DNA from: Psychrobacter sp. UBA3480 | GTDB lineage: Bacteria; Pseudomonadota; Gammaproteobacteria; Pseudomonadales; Moraxellaceae | Length of the DNA stretch: 64,000 nt | NCBI RefSeq assembly: GCF_002377945.1 | Contig: NZ_DFQV01000015.1 | Span: forward strand, 1 to 64,000 | Reading direction: 5' to 3' | Shown: in pieces, positions 45,412-54,772 of the stretch | Position numbering within the stretch: the stretch's first letter is position 1 | Layout: each line of letters starts with the position of its first letter | Made by a program: the position numbers and the translations under genes | The notes under the pieces: model-generated | Database searches by the model: none | The model's input: the letters and a program-made list of their open reading frames with translations, nothing else | Told to the model about the DNA's origin: nothing

Positions 45412-45573
45412 TGCGCTTATCATTATGCTCGAAGTGTCATTAGCCACAAGCAGCCCAATCACTACCTAGTCACAGCCCAATCACTTCCCGTTAGCTGCAC
45501 AGCAACCTCAATAGTCACGACAAGTGGGTTACTATACGAGCGTAATACCGCTATTATCATTTGATATGCTTGA

Positions 45574-45712
45574 TCTAGCTTAGTGGTTAAGACACCTCAT
45601 TAGCTAGACGATTAAATACCTAAACACATGGAATGTGAGCAGCTGTATGGTGACAAGGTTGCCCCGCTGCTATTTACTTTCAAAACGCCATCTTGATATG
45701 GCATTTTAGTTT
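45574..45712 (+). promoter_or_regulatory. Possible structured leader of the BASS transporter gene
   Basis: Three successive inverted repeats: CTAGCTTA/TTAGCTAG (near 45576-45606), AGCAGC (45638-45643) with GCTGCT (45666-45671), and GCCAT/ATGGC (near 45690-45706) followed by TTTTAGTTTT directly before the ribosome-binding site AAGGA. The last hairpin looks like an intrinsic terminator placed to cut transcription before the gene. I cannot match it to a known riboswitch. Confidence 0.4.
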
Positions 45713-45727
45713 TACAAGGAATGTTTG

Positions 45728-46585
45728 ATGAATAATACCGCGCTAGCATTACTGCCACTAGCCCTTGCCTACATTATGTTCACTCTAGGAGCAGGGCTAA
45801 AACTTAGTGATTTTAAGGTCATTGCCAAATATCCAAAAGCGTTCTTTGTTGGCTTAATCAATCAAGTTGTGTTGGTACCGTTGGTTGCGCTAGCAGTCGT
45901 GTTAGTAACGGCTCCGCCACCAGCGATTGCTTTTGGGATTATGCTGATTAGTTTTTGTCCCGGTGGCGTCACTAGCAACATGCTGACCTACTATGCCAAA
46001 GGAAATGTCGCTCTCTCTATCGCGTTGACCGGTGTAGTCAGCATATTGTCGGTCATTACATTGCCCATTTTAATTACGTTGGCTTTTGATCATTTTATGA
46101 AAGATCAGGCGAACTCTATTAGCGCCATAAAGATTGGCCTAGTCATGTTCTTATTGACCACATTGCCCGTATCTCTTGGTATGCTTGCTCGCCACAAATT
46201 TACTGACTTTATGGTACGTCGTAGCAGTCTGCTTAACGGCTTGGCCAGCGTGTTTTTTGTCTTAATTGTCTTTGCTGCTATTGCCTCTAACTGGCAACTA
46301 CTACAATCACAGTTCACTCAAATTGGTTTAGAACTTATCTTTATCATTGCTATTTTATTTGCTATTAGCATCTTAATTTCTAGAGTCCTAAAGCTTAGCT
46401 GGTTTGATACCAAAACCATCTCGATAGAAACCAGTATCCAAAATAGTACAACGGCTATTACCTTAGCTCCTATCATCATGGGTGTGAGCACACTGCCAGT
46501 TATAGCACTGCCTGCTGCTTTGTACGGTGTGCTGATGTATGTCGTTGCGCTGCCCGTTATTTTCCTAATCAAAAACAAAAACTGA
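45728..46585 (+). CDS. Bile acid:sodium symporter (BASS) family transporter
   Basis: 285 residues from ATG 45728, with AAGGA seven bases upstream (an in-frame TTG at 45725 is unnecessary). About nine to ten membrane helices. The family signature FGIMLISFCPGGVTSNMLTYYAKGNVALSI near residue 78 is clear, as is SIQNSTTAITLAPIIMG near the end. BASS proteins move organic anions, pantothenate or bile acids with sodium. Its substrate is unknown, and its place after the sulfur genes may be coincidental. A hairpin-rich leader precedes it. Confidence 0.92.
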   Translation: MNNTALALLPLALAYIMFTLGAGLKLSDFKVIAKYPKAFFVGLINQVVLVPLVALAVVLVTAPPPAIAFGIMLISFCPGGVTSNMLTYYAKGNVALSIALTGVVSILSVITLPILITLAFDHFMKDQANSISAIKIGLVMFLLTTLPVSLGMLARHKFTDFMVRRSSLLNGLASVFFVLIVFAAIASNWQLLQSQFTQIGLELIFIIAILFAISILISRVLKLSWFDTKTISIETSIQNSTTAITLAPIIMGVSTLPVIALPAALYGVLMYVVALPVIFLIKNKN

Positions 46586-46606
46586 TTGTAGTAAGTACGA
46601 GAAATA

Positions 46607-46643
46607 AAAAGCGCACTTCTAAATATTAGATGGGCGTTTTTTT
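46607..46643 (+). terminator. Imperfect rho-independent terminator after BASS gene
   Basis: AAAAGCGCACTTCTAA pairs with TTAGATGGGCGTTTTT with about three mismatches and a three-base loop, followed by a seven-base T run. Confidence 0.7.
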
Positions 46644-46747
46644 GTAATATGATTTAAATGATAGAAATATAGCTCGGGTTATAGACTGGTCAATACTCAA
46701 CATTGAGTACATAATAAAATGCTACTGTTATCGCTTAATAGGACTCT

Positions 46748-47509
46748 ATGATGCAAAAACCGCTATTAATTATTGGGAATAAAAACTATTCATCTTGGTC
46801 GCTACGAGCGTGGCTGTTGCTCAAAGCATTCAATGTTGATTTTGATGAGCAGCTTGTTGAGTTGTTTCATCCATCAGCACGTCCAACGCTCGAAACGCAT
46901 TCACCAACGGGTAAAGTACCTATTTTAGTCTATGGTGAAAAAGATAATAAAGTAACCGTTTGGGACACCTTAGCGATTGCGATGCATGTTAATGAGTACT
47001 TTACGGATATTGATATTTGGACAGGCATTGATAAATCTAACGCTGAAAAACGAAATAATAATCAAAGTAGAATAAATAACGCCTATTGCCAAAGCATCGT
47101 GGCGGAGATGCACTCAGGATTGACAGGTATTCGTAATGAAATGCCGATGAATATACGAGCAACGGCTAAGATACAGCCAAGTAGTGCTTGCTTAGCAGAT
47201 ATCACTCGTATCGAAGACATCTTTGACGATTGTTTAAAAGGTCGCTCAGCAGACAGTTTCTTATTCGGAGATTTCACAGCAGCCGATGTGTTTTTTGCTC
47301 CAGTGGTGCTGCGATTACAGACTTATGCTGATGCGTCCAATATTGCTTTGCAGCCAATGACCAAGCAGTATTGCCAAACTATGCTAAATCATCCACACAT
47401 ACAGGCGTGGCAACAATCAGCACTGACAGAAACTCGAATTATTGAAGAAGACGAAGCAGGAGAGATACTGTCTGTCGTTGGCGTATTGGCGAATAACCAT
47501 TCATTTTAG
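46748..47509 (+). CDS. Glutathione S-transferase family protein
   Basis: 253 residues; AGGA lies five bases before the ATG (a second ATG follows immediately). The N-terminal thioredoxin-like half has NKNYSSWSLRAWLLLKAF with the likely catalytic Ser, then HSPTGKVPILVYG with the cis-Pro and VWDTLAIAMHVNEYF with the Asp-Ser-like glutathione contact. The helical domain includes FLFGDFTAADVFFAPVVLRL. It is longer than typical (about 210-230) because of an insert near residues 85-100 (KSNAEKRNNNQSRINN). Substrate unknown. Confidence 0.9.
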   Translation: MMQKPLLIIGNKNYSSWSLRAWLLLKAFNVDFDEQLVELFHPSARPTLETHSPTGKVPILVYGEKDNKVTVWDTLAIAMHVNEYFTDIDIWTGIDKSNAEKRNNNQSRINNAYCQSIVAEMHSGLTGIRNEMPMNIRATAKIQPSSACLADITRIEDIFDDCLKGRSADSFLFGDFTAADVFFAPVVLRLQTYADASNIALQPMTKQYCQTMLNHPHIQAWQQSALTETRIIEEDEAGEILSVVGVLANNHSF

Positions 47510-47530
47510 GCATAAATAATATCTTGCATA

Positions 47531-47566
47531 AAAAAACCACTTCAGCTTAGCTAAAGTGGTTTTTTG
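47531..47566. terminator. Bidirectional rho-independent terminator
   Basis: AAAAAACCACTTcAGC (47531-47546) pairs with GCTaAAGTGGTTTTTT (47550-47565), with one mismatch. It lies between the convergent GST and AGCS genes. Confidence 0.92.
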
Positions 47567-47592
47567 TTTGATAAGACTTCGAGCATAACGTT

Positions 47593-49041
47593 TTACTGCT
47601 TTTGCTCTAATGCCTCTTTTACTGCTTTTTTACCCCATGCGCTCAAATCGAGATCCAACTTTTCATACTCTTGCGCATCGAATAAAGGCTCTTTGACCCC
47701 AGCTTTTAATTGTCTTGCAAAGTCATTGAGCAAACGCTTGGCTCGCGGGAATAACATAATCAATGCCAATAAGTTGGCTAGCGCCAGTACACCCATGAGA
47801 GGATCAGCGAAGAAGAACACAGTGGTTGCCGCTGGCGCAACTGCACCGATGAATAATATCGCAATAACCACAACGCGTAAGACCAAAGTCGCCATTTTGA
47901 TATTCTTTTTGACCAAAAAGTTAATCGCATTTTCGCCCATATAATAATTATACATAATAGAGCTGAGGGCGAATAACAATAACGATATGGTCAAGATATA
48001 CTGTGACCAATCGCCAAGCTGATTACTCAATGCTTGCTGCGCCAGTACAATGCCATCAACTTCAGCGCCTGGCTGATATACTCCGCTCAGTAAAATCATA
48101 AATGCGGTGGCACTACATACGATTATCGTATCAATAAACACAGACAGTGACTGTGAGATACCTTGACTCACAGGATGAGTGGCGTAAGCGGTGGCGGCAA
48201 TATTAGGCGCAGAACCTAGACCTGCCTCATTAGAGAATAAACCACGCTTCATACCCTGCTCAATCGCCACACCAATACCACCGCCCACGACAGACTCGAT
48301 ACCAAAAGCATTTTTTACAATCAAAACCAACAATGCCGGTAATTCTGTAAAGTTCAGCCCTATGATAATAAGCGCCATAGCGATATAGATGAGCGCCATC
48401 ACCGGAATGACCACATCGGCGACTTTAGCAATACGCTGGATGCCGCCAAAGACAATAAAGCCACCTGTAATCACCAATACTACGCCCGATATCCAACGCT
48501 CAATCCCAAAGCTTTCAAGCGCTGAGCCTGCTACCGTGTTGCCCTGAAACGCCACAAACCCGATAGAAAAAGACAGTAGTAGCGAGATCGCATAGATGAC
48601 AGCGAGCCAGCGATAGTCTTTACCTAACCCATGTAAAATATAGGTCGCAGGGCCACCGCGAAAGTTACCATCATTGTCTCTACGCTTGTAAAGCTGGGCT
48701 AAGCTACACTCGACAATGCTGGTCATCATGCCAATTAAGGCCACAACCCACATCCAGAATACCGCTCCCGGTCCTCCTAAAGAGATGGCAACAGCAACGC
48801 CAGCAATGTTACCGCCGCCCACACGTCCACCGATAGAAACGAGCAACGCCTGACGGGCAGAGATTCCGTCGTCTCCTACTTCATCCGTTTTGAACACACG
48901 GAACATACGTTTAAAATATCTAAACTGGGCAAACCTACCTACGATGGTGAATAGTAAACCAAAGATAATTAGCATAGGCACGAGCGCCCAGCCCCACGTT
49001 AGATCCCCGACTAGGGCAAAAAAAGCTTCAATGTATTCCAT
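47593..49041 (-). CDS. Alanine/glycine:cation symporter (AGCS family)
   Basis: 482 residues, about 11-12 membrane helices. It imports alanine or glycine with sodium. Family hallmarks: ISARQALLVSIGGRVGGGNIAGVA near residue 60, GGPGAVFWMWVVALIGM near residue 90, GGGIGVAIEQGMKRGLFSNEAGLGSAPN near residue 255 (highly conserved, given here in parts: MKRGLFSNEAGLGSAPN), and YYMGENAINFL near residue 375. Convergent with the GST gene. It is monocistronic. Confidence 0.95.
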   Translation of the reverse strand: MEYIEAFFALVGDLTWGWALVPMLIIFGLLFTIVGRFAQFRYFKRMFRVFKTDEVGDDGISARQALLVSIGGRVGGGNIAGVAVAISLGGPGAVFWMWVVALIGMMTSIVECSLAQLYKRRDNDGNFRGGPATYILHGLGKDYRWLAVIYAISLLLSFSIGFVAFQGNTVAGSALESFGIERWISGVVLVITGGFIVFGGIQRIAKVADVVIPVMALIYIAMALIIIGLNFTELPALLVLIVKNAFGIESVVGGGIGVAIEQGMKRGLFSNEAGLGSAPNIAATAYATHPVSQGISQSLSVFIDTIIVCSATAFMILLSGVYQPGAEVDGIVLAQQALSNQLGDWSQYILTISLLLFALSSIMYNYYMGENAINFLVKKNIKMATLVLRVVVIAILFIGAVAPAATTVFFFADPLMGVLALANLLALIMLFPRAKRLLNDFARQLKAGVKEPLFDAQEYEKLDLDLSAWGKKAVKEALEQKQ

Positions 49042-49244
49042 GCCTATTTTCCTTATAGTTCATGACGCTATGATAGGTTTTATTGCATACATTATTGCAT
49101 CAACAACACGAGTTTGTAATGCAAATGTCGAATTTGTAACGTAAATACTGATATTTTCTGAGTGAAAACGCGTTATTTGTTTACTTAAGAGTCCATTTTC
49201 TAAATATCAGGATTTTTTATATAGACGTATTTATGCAATAGCAC

Positions 49245-49276
49245 AAAAAAACCACCTCAACCGAGGTGGCCTTTTA
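49245..49276 (-). terminator. Rho-independent terminator after ahpF
   Basis: CCACCTC (49252-49258) pairs with GAGGTGG (49263-49269); the A run at 49245-49251 is the T run on the minus strand. Confidence 0.88.
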
Positions 49277-49298
49277 TACTGAAACTAAACTGAACAGC

Positions 49299-50876
49299 TT
49301 ACTGCATGACTAGGTATTCAAAGGCTGACAATGCTGCTTTACTACCTTCACCCATCGCAATGTTAATCTGCTTAAATGGTACGGTGGTTACGTCACCACA
49401 AGCAAAGATACCTTTACGATCTGTACGGCAGCGCTCATCGATTTCGATCTCACCAAAGCGGTTTAGATCAACGAAGCCTTTGATGAATCCAGTGTTTGGA
49501 ACTAAACCAATCTGTACAAACACCCCTGATAAATCACGCTCATGAGTCTCACCTGTGCTGCGATCTTGGTAGACGATAGACGATACTTTGCCATCAGTCG
49601 CTTTGATCTCTTGCGTCGCTGCACCGGTAATGAACTCAATATTGGTTTTCTCTTTGGCTTTGTTGATCAGTACTTGGTCAGCTTTTAATTCATCAGCGAA
49701 CTCGAGTACAGTAACGTGATTGACGATACCTGCCAAATCTAGTGCTGCCTCAACGCCTGAGTTACCACCGCCGATCACTGAGATGTCTTTACCTTTAAAG
49801 AATGGACCATCACAATGCGCACAGAAAGCCACACCTTTACCGATATTTTCTTCTTCACCCGGTACGCCAAGCTTTCTCCACTGAGCACCTGTCGCCAAGA
49901 TAATACTACGAGTCTCGAACGTCTCACCAGTATTTAGATGGATACTGTAGTTCTCTTCTTCAGTCTCGCCGATTTCTTTAACGCTCACATGCTCTTTTAG
50001 CGTGATATTATATTCGGCCAAGTGCTTAACAAAGTTGGTCGATAAATCTGTACCATTGGTTAGCGGCACTGAAATCAAGTTCTCAATGTCTTGCGTGTCT
50101 TTTACCTGTCCACCGATACGGTCAGCGACCATCGTAACTTTTAAGCCTTTACGCGCTGTATAAATGGCAGCGGCCACACCTGCAGGGCCAGCACCGATGA
50201 TAGTGACGTCTTGCTGCTCTAATTGCTCAGCATCATCTTCTACTTCTGACAATAAATCAGGGAACTGCTCTTGCAATTTTCCGATCAATTTAGCGGTGTC
50301 GATTAGGCCATTAGCAAATGGTTTACCGTTCAAAAATACAGCTGGTACGCCTTGGATTTTGTTCGCTTCTACTTGCTCTTGAAACAATGCACCATCGATC
50401 ATCTCATTGCTGATACCATCGTTTAGTAGCGCAAACTGGTTCAATGCCTGAACGACTTCTGGGCAGCTATGGCATGACAATGACACGTAGGTCTGGAACT
50501 GTAATGGCTTATTAAAGCGCTTAACTAACTTTTGGATACCTTCATCCAACTTTAGCGTATGACCACCGGCTTGCAGAATCGCCAAAATCAACGACGTAAA
50601 CTCATGACCACCTGGGATACCGCTGAATACGATACCAGTATCGTTTGATGCGCCATCAATGTGACTGACTACTTTAAAACTAATCGCACTAGGCAAACTA
50701 TCGTCAGTTGCTTCTGCATCGAAGTTGATTTTGTCTGTTGTTCCAGCAATCTTGGTCAAAAAATCTACCAATTCTGCACGTTTTGCATGCGTACCATTAC
50801 CTAATACAAAAGTAATTGGGCGTGTCATGTTTTCGCTATAGCTCTTAACGGCATCTAATAAATTCTGATCTATCAT
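49299..50876 (-). CDS. ahpF: Alkyl hydroperoxide reductase subunit F
   Basis: 525 residues, standard AhpF length. It passes electrons from NADH through FAD and two disulfides to AhpC. Order: two thioredoxin-like folds at the N-terminus with the redox site LSCHSCPEVVQ near residue 132; FAD site IIGAGPAGVAAAIYTARKG near residue 226; redox centre AFCAHCDGPFFKG near residue 350; NAD site VIGGGNSGVEAALDLAG; and FACGDVTTVPFKQ near the end. Its partner ahpC lies 0.9 kb away on the same strand, separated by the oppositely oriented DUF465 gene. Confidence 0.97.
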   Translation of the reverse strand: MIDQNLLDAVKSYSENMTRPITFVLGNGTHAKRAELVDFLTKIAGTTDKINFDAEATDDSLPSAISFKVVSHIDGASNDTGIVFSGIPGGHEFTSLILAILQAGGHTLKLDEGIQKLVKRFNKPLQFQTYVSLSCHSCPEVVQALNQFALLNDGISNEMIDGALFQEQVEANKIQGVPAVFLNGKPFANGLIDTAKLIGKLQEQFPDLLSEVEDDAEQLEQQDVTIIGAGPAGVAAAIYTARKGLKVTMVADRIGGQVKDTQDIENLISVPLTNGTDLSTNFVKHLAEYNITLKEHVSVKEIGETEEENYSIHLNTGETFETRSIILATGAQWRKLGVPGEEENIGKGVAFCAHCDGPFFKGKDISVIGGGNSGVEAALDLAGIVNHVTVLEFADELKADQVLINKAKEKTNIEFITGAATQEIKATDGKVSSIVYQDRSTGETHERDLSGVFVQIGLVPNTGFIKGFVDLNRFGEIEIDERCRTDRKGIFACGDVTTVPFKQINIAMGEGSKAALSAFEYLVMQ

Positions 50877-51315
50877 GTTTGTTCCTCATTATGACTGAAT
50901 ATGTAACGGCAGCTATCAAGCCACGCGTCTAAATATGAAATAGTTGGTGTTAATAATTTTGTATAAAAGGTTATATATAGTGGGCTCTTGCCCTTTGATG
51001 TGTCTATTATCAAGCGTTTAGCGAGTTTCGGCAAGCTGAGAAACTCAAACTTTATGTTTTATAAAACCAATCGTTTATTGCTTTAAATAATTAAATACAA
51101 ATACACAAACAAATGATAGTGATGGTACATGGTCTATTTTTTCGCTACAATCGAATGGTATTGATAGCAATATGCATTATCAATATCGTGAAGTAGCTAT
51201 CTTTATTACCATTAAACTTTCACCCCTTCCAAACAAAGTCTCACCATCATAAGCGTCTTAACCATAACGTGCTTACGCTTATTCTAAGCTTGCACTAAAT
51301 AACAAGGATGACAAC
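50877..51315. other. Divergent region between ahpF and the DUF465 gene
   Basis: 439 bases, AT-rich. An inverted repeat GAGTTTC (51023-51029) / GAAACTC (51040-51046) lies in the ahpF leader. ATAG (51164-51167) and CTAT (51197-51200) occur at the outer spacing of an OxyR site, but the inner quarter sites match poorly. No gene is visible. Confidence 0.45.
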
Positions 51316-51564
51316 ATGACAATGACAGACACATGGCAAGATCACAGTGATATTATCGATGAGCTCAAGCAAAAGGACACGCATTTTGCGAGTATCTTTG
51401 ACGAGCATACGACTCTAGATAGGCAAATTAATAAGCTTGAAAACGATGTAGTCAAGCATGCCAGTCGCGACGAAGAAATCGAACAGATGAAACGACGAAA
51501 GCTACAGCTCAAAGACGAGATTTATAAAACCATTGATAAAAATAAAGCACAGTCTCGCGCTTAA
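51316..51564 (+). CDS. DUF465 family protein (YdcH-like)
   Basis: 82 residues; CAAGGATG lies before the ATG. A two-helix protein of the YdcH family: FASIFDEHTTLDRQINKLEN near residue 27, then EIEQMKRRKLQLKDEIYKTI, matching the family's helix-turn-helix coiled coil. Function unknown. It is encoded opposite to ahpF and ahpC between them and has its own terminator. Confidence 0.9.
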   Translation: MTMTDTWQDHSDIIDELKQKDTHFASIFDEHTTLDRQINKLENDVVKHASRDEEIEQMKRRKLQLKDEIYKTIDKNKAQSRA

Positions 51565-51627
51565 TATTGCGCCTATACTTAGAGATATGCTGAAAAAATA
51601 GTACTAACAATATCTATGCTTAAGACG

Positions 51628-51667
51628 TAAAAAGACCCCATCAACTTATGTTAATGGGGTCTTTATT
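51628..51667. terminator. Bidirectional rho-independent terminator
   Basis: AAAGACCCCATcAAC (51631-51645) pairs with GTTaATGGGGTCTTT (51650-51664), with one mismatch. It lies between the convergent DUF465 and ahpC genes. Confidence 0.92.
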
Positions 51668-51734
51668 TGTAGCACTGACTTAAATCAGATGTTTAAGATA
51701 CAGCACTACTTTTATCTAAGTATGAAATACCTAC

Positions 51735-52301
51735 TTAGATTTTACCAACTAGGTCAAGACTTGGCTTTAATGTGTCGCCGCCTTGTTCCCAAGCTGCTGG
51801 GCAAACTTCGCCATCGTTTTCACGAACATACTGTGCTGCTTTTACTTTACGTAGCATGTCTTTTGCACTACGGCCGATACCGCCAGCATGGATTTCAGCG
51901 ACTTGGATCAAGCCATCAGGATCTACTAAGAATGTACCGCGCTCAGCCAAACCTGCTTCTTCAATCATGACGTTGAAACCACGAGTGATTTTACCAGTAG
52001 GATCGCCGATCATTGGGTATTGTACTTTACCGATAGCTTCTGAAGAATCATGCCATGCTTTGTGCGTGAAATGCGTGTCAGTAGATACTGAGTATACTTC
52101 AACACCAAGACCTTTTAGCTCGTCATAATGAGCGGCCATGTCTTCTAGCTCAGTTGGGCAAACGAACGTGAAATCAGCTGGGTAAAATAGGAAAATCGCC
52201 CAGTTGCCTTTTACGTCTTCTGAAGTAATGGTTTTGAACTCACCGTTTACGTATGCATCTGCTGAAAATTCTGGGATTTCTTGATTGATGATAGACGCCA
52301 T
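51735..52301 (-). CDS. ahpC: Alkyl hydroperoxide reductase subunit C (peroxiredoxin)
   Basis: 188 residues, the standard length. Typical 2-Cys peroxiredoxin that reduces organic peroxides and hydrogen peroxide. Peroxidatic Cys in [18 protein letters not shown] near residue 47; resolving Cys in [13 protein letters not shown] near residue 166; [16 protein letters not shown] in between. GAGGAG precedes the ATG. It diverges from oxyR, the classic arrangement in which OxyR activates ahpC. Confidence 0.97.
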   Translation of the reverse strand: MASIINQEIPEFSADAYVNGEFKTITSEDVKGNWAIFLFYPADFTFVCPTELEDMAAHYDELKGLGVEVYSVSTDTHFTHKAWHDSSEAIGKVQYPMIGDPTGKITRGFNVMIEEAGLAERGTFLVDPDGLIQVAEIHAGGIGRSAKDMLRKVKAAQYVRENDGEVCPAAWEQGGDTLKPSLDLVGKI

Positions 52302-52569
52302 GGTTGGCTCCTCTATAGTTAAGTAAATTGGAAATTAATTATGTGGTTTTTTCAATTAGCCCTCCAGCTCTCTGGGCTACCTGACAAACTATACGCGAAT
52401 TCTACGGTTAATCCAGTTAAAAGTTTTTAATGTGATGTTTTGTTTTATTAAACTTGTTAAACTATTATCTCTACATTTTATCATTGGTGCTTAATTGGTA
52501 ATTTGCTACCTTGTAAAGGTTGACCAAACATAATAAATTGCATTAAAAACCCACTAACAGAGAGGTTTT

Positions 52570-53481
52570 ATGATTACTTTACGACAACTTGAGTTTGCCC
52601 TAGCCGTCGCCAAACATCGTCATTTTAAACGTGCGGCTGAAGATTGCAATATCTCGCAATCTGCACTGAGTTTGGGTATCGCAGAATTAGAAAAACAGTT
52701 AGATACTCAGATTTTTGAGCGCAATAATAAGCAGGTATTGATTACCCCTATCGGTCAAGACATTCTCACGCGGGCGCAGCGAGTGTTTTCTGAAGTCAGC
52801 GATTTGACCACGCGTGCTCATAGCCATCAGACGCCGCTTGCCTATCCCATGACTGTCGGTATCATTCCAACGATTGCGCCTTATTTGCTGCCAAAAGTAC
52901 TGCCTGCGCTGCGTGCACAATATCCAGAGTTCCGTATGACCATCGTCGAACAACAGACAGAGCGTTTGCTTGAACAGGTACGCTACGGTCATATCGACAC
53001 CGCTATTATTGCGCTACCTTATGCGGTAGATGGGCTACACAGTTTTGAGTTTTGGAGTGAAGACTTCTTTGCTGTATTTCCAAAAGATGACATACATGCC
53101 AAGCTTGAGACCATCAATGCTGATGAACTGGCGACTGCCAACCTGATGTTACTTGGTGAAGGTCATTGCCTAACCGACCAGACGCTGTCTGTCTGTCATT
53201 TTGACCGTGCACAAATGAAATCAAGCTTCTCAGATGCCAGTCTAAATACTTTGATTCAAATGGCGCTTGCCAATATGGGCACGACGCTAGTACCTGAAAT
53301 GGCGCTCGATCAGCTACACCTGCAAAACCAAAATGCCGTCGCCATACCATTGGCTGAAGACGGGCCGCATCGCCATATTGCCTTTGTCACCCGTCTGAAC
53401 TATGCGCGTGTCGATGATGTTAGCTTGCTTGGTGAGGTGTTTAATAAAGCATTTAAAGATGCGGTAGCTAACAAAGAATAA
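52570..53481 (+). CDS. oxyR: Hydrogen peroxide-inducible regulator OxyR
   Basis: 303 residues (E. coli OxyR 305). LysR-type DNA-binding domain (LRQLEFALAVAKHRHFKRAAEDC, split by the helix turn) and a sensing domain with the redox pair in LLGEGHCLTDQTLSVC near residues 199 and 208, at the same nine-residue spacing as in E. coli OxyR. Peroxide joins these Cys into a disulfide and turns OxyR into an activator. It diverges from ahpC across 268 bases, which probably hold its site. GAGAGG precedes the ATG. Confidence 0.96.
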   Translation: MITLRQLEFALAVAKHRHFKRAAEDCNISQSALSLGIAELEKQLDTQIFERNNKQVLITPIGQDILTRAQRVFSEVSDLTTRAHSHQTPLAYPMTVGIIPTIAPYLLPKVLPALRAQYPEFRMTIVEQQTERLLEQVRYGHIDTAIIALPYAVDGLHSFEFWSEDFFAVFPKDDIHAKLETINADELATANLMLLGEGHCLTDQTLSVCHFDRAQMKSSFSDASLNTLIQMALANMGTTLVPEMALDQLHLQNQNAVAIPLAEDGPHRHIAFVTRLNYARVDDVSLLGEVFNKAFKDAVANKE

Positions 53482-53520
53482 TCAAACCATCTTTACCACG
53501 GTCATATTGAAAAATGACAT

Positions 53521-54192
53521 ATGAAAACTGTCTCAAATAAGCATGATGAGCTTGGCAAGTGCTTTGCACAACATTTATCAACTATGACTAGCGATATTTC
53601 GCCAAAGCAAATAGATAGACTTTGGCAAAATATCGTGACGCGCTATGGTGAACCACAACGTGCCTATCATACACTCAATCATATTGAACAGCTCTTGGTA
53701 CAGTTTGAGAGTATTAAGCACATTCTGTCTGAGCAACATATCATTGCATTGGCACTGTACTATCATGATGTGATATATGACCCAACACGCTCCGATAACG
53801 AGCTAAAAAGTGCAGAATTTGCAACAGATGCCCTGAGCTCGTATCTCAGTCAAGAGCAATGCCAACAGACTCATGCTCTCATTATGATGACGGCTAATCA
53901 TCAGCTAGATACGTTGGTAGACAGTGACAAATATAACGATGCTGCGTATCTATTAGATATGGATTTGAGTATGTTGGGTGCGCCTTGGCCTACCTACAAG
54001 CAGTATGCAAAGGCGATACGCCAAGAATATAAGCATATCGCAGATGACAACTACCGTGATGGGCGCACTGCAGTGTTACAAGGATTACTAGCACATCCCA
54101 AACTTTATCTGACTGACCATTACTACAATCAGTTAGAAACGCAAGCTCGAGATAATATCAAGCGCGAGCTTACTTTGCTCGCAGCTTTATAA
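53521..54192 (+). CDS. HD superfamily metal-dependent phosphohydrolase (COG4339-like)
   Basis: 223 residues. The HD metal site is visible: YHTLNHIEQLL near residue 40 (first His), LALYYHDVIYDP near residue 77 (HD pair), and YLLDMDLSMLGAPWPTYKQY near residue 140 (last Asp). These predicted phosphohydrolases have no established substrate; some COG4339 members lie near nucleotide or stress genes. It starts 39 bases after oxyR on the same strand and may be read with it. Its 3' end overlaps the tpm gene on the other strand by 23 bases. Confidence 0.88.
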   Translation: MKTVSNKHDELGKCFAQHLSTMTSDISPKQIDRLWQNIVTRYGEPQRAYHTLNHIEQLLVQFESIKHILSEQHIIALALYYHDVIYDPTRSDNELKSAEFATDALSSYLSQEQCQQTHALIMMTANHQLDTLVDSDKYNDAAYLLDMDLSMLGAPWPTYKQYAKAIRQEYKHIADDNYRDGRTAVLQGLLAHPKLYLTDHYYNQLETQARDNIKRELTLLAAL

Positions 54193-54772
54193 ACAGCTCA
54201 CTACCCTGCCGCGCTGGATGTGAATTATAGCTAGGCTCCATAATATCGATATCAAAATGACTTTGAAAGCGCTGTTGGTACTCTTCCTTGCTGCCGCCGA
54301 ATGGTGGCTCTTCCCGTCCAAAATCTGTGTCGAATAACAACCCAACTAATTTGCCTTGTGGCTTTAACAGCCTTGCCATCTGTTGCACATATTCATCACG
54401 GCGAGATGGATTAATCGCACAAAAAAACGTCTGCTCAAGTATCCAATCAAATTGATACTGCTCAGCTGACAAGCTAAAAAAATCCGCACAGATCAAGTGC
54501 TCAGAGGGGAAAGTAGGATAGCGCTCTGCAAACGTCTCAATCGGTGCAGGGGCAAAGTCAACTAGCGTAATATTGGTAAAACCTTGCTCATATAAGTAGC
54601 CCACTTCATAAGCATTACCTGCACCTGGCACTAGTATCGCCTGATTTTTTGCACTCTCAGGTAACTGGTCGATATAAGCTTTGAGCGGTGGCGATACCTG
54701 CCCCATATCCCAACCGATGCTGTTCTTCTCATAACGCTGCTGCCAAAACTCCGCTTGGTTGACGTTTTCCAT
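54170..54772 (-). CDS. Thiopurine S-methyltransferase-like protein
   Basis: 200 residues from ATG 54772, chosen because GGGA lies just before it; a longer frame from a GTG at 54811 is unlikely. Pattern of TPMT-family enzymes: FWQQRYEKNSIGWD near residue 8, AILVPGAGNAYEVGYLYEQG near residue 42 (SAM site), DFFSLSAEQYQFDWILEQTFFCAI near residue 90, and a C-terminal SELFIKL. Bacterial members methylate thiopurines, selenium or tellurium compounds, or unknown thiols. Its 3' end overlaps the HD gene. Confidence 0.9.
   Translation of the reverse strand: MENVNQAEFWQQRYEKNSIGWDMGQVSPPLKAYIDQLPESAKNQAILVPGAGNAYEVGYLYEQGFTNITLVDFAPAPIETFAERYPTFPSEHLICADFFSLSAEQYQFDWILEQTFFCAINPSRRDEYVQQMARLLKPQGKLVGLLFDTDFGREEPPFGGSKEEYQQRFQSHFDIDIMEPSYNSHPARQGSELFIKLRAK

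Larger units (their letters stand above)
45350..45727. other. Terminator and structured leader before the BASS transporter
   Basis: 378 bases. After the terminator at 45384-45410 comes a stretch with several inverted repeats that precedes the BASS-family gene (see the separate entry). No ORF is supported. Confidence 0.6.

Noticed and set aside
45574..45606. tRNA-like D-arm sequence (GCTTAGTGGTTAAGAC)
   Set aside because: No acceptor stem, anticodon arm or T arm could be built around it; it folds better as a plain hairpin.
45630..45672. Cobalamin-riboswitch-like wording (GGTGACAAGG...GCCCCGC)
   Set aside because: The B12 box and the overall fold are absent; similarity is limited to a few short words.
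52355..52380. AGCCC...GGGCT hairpin in the ahpC/oxyR gap as a terminator
   Set aside because: No T run on either strand; may be chance or a weak mRNA stem.
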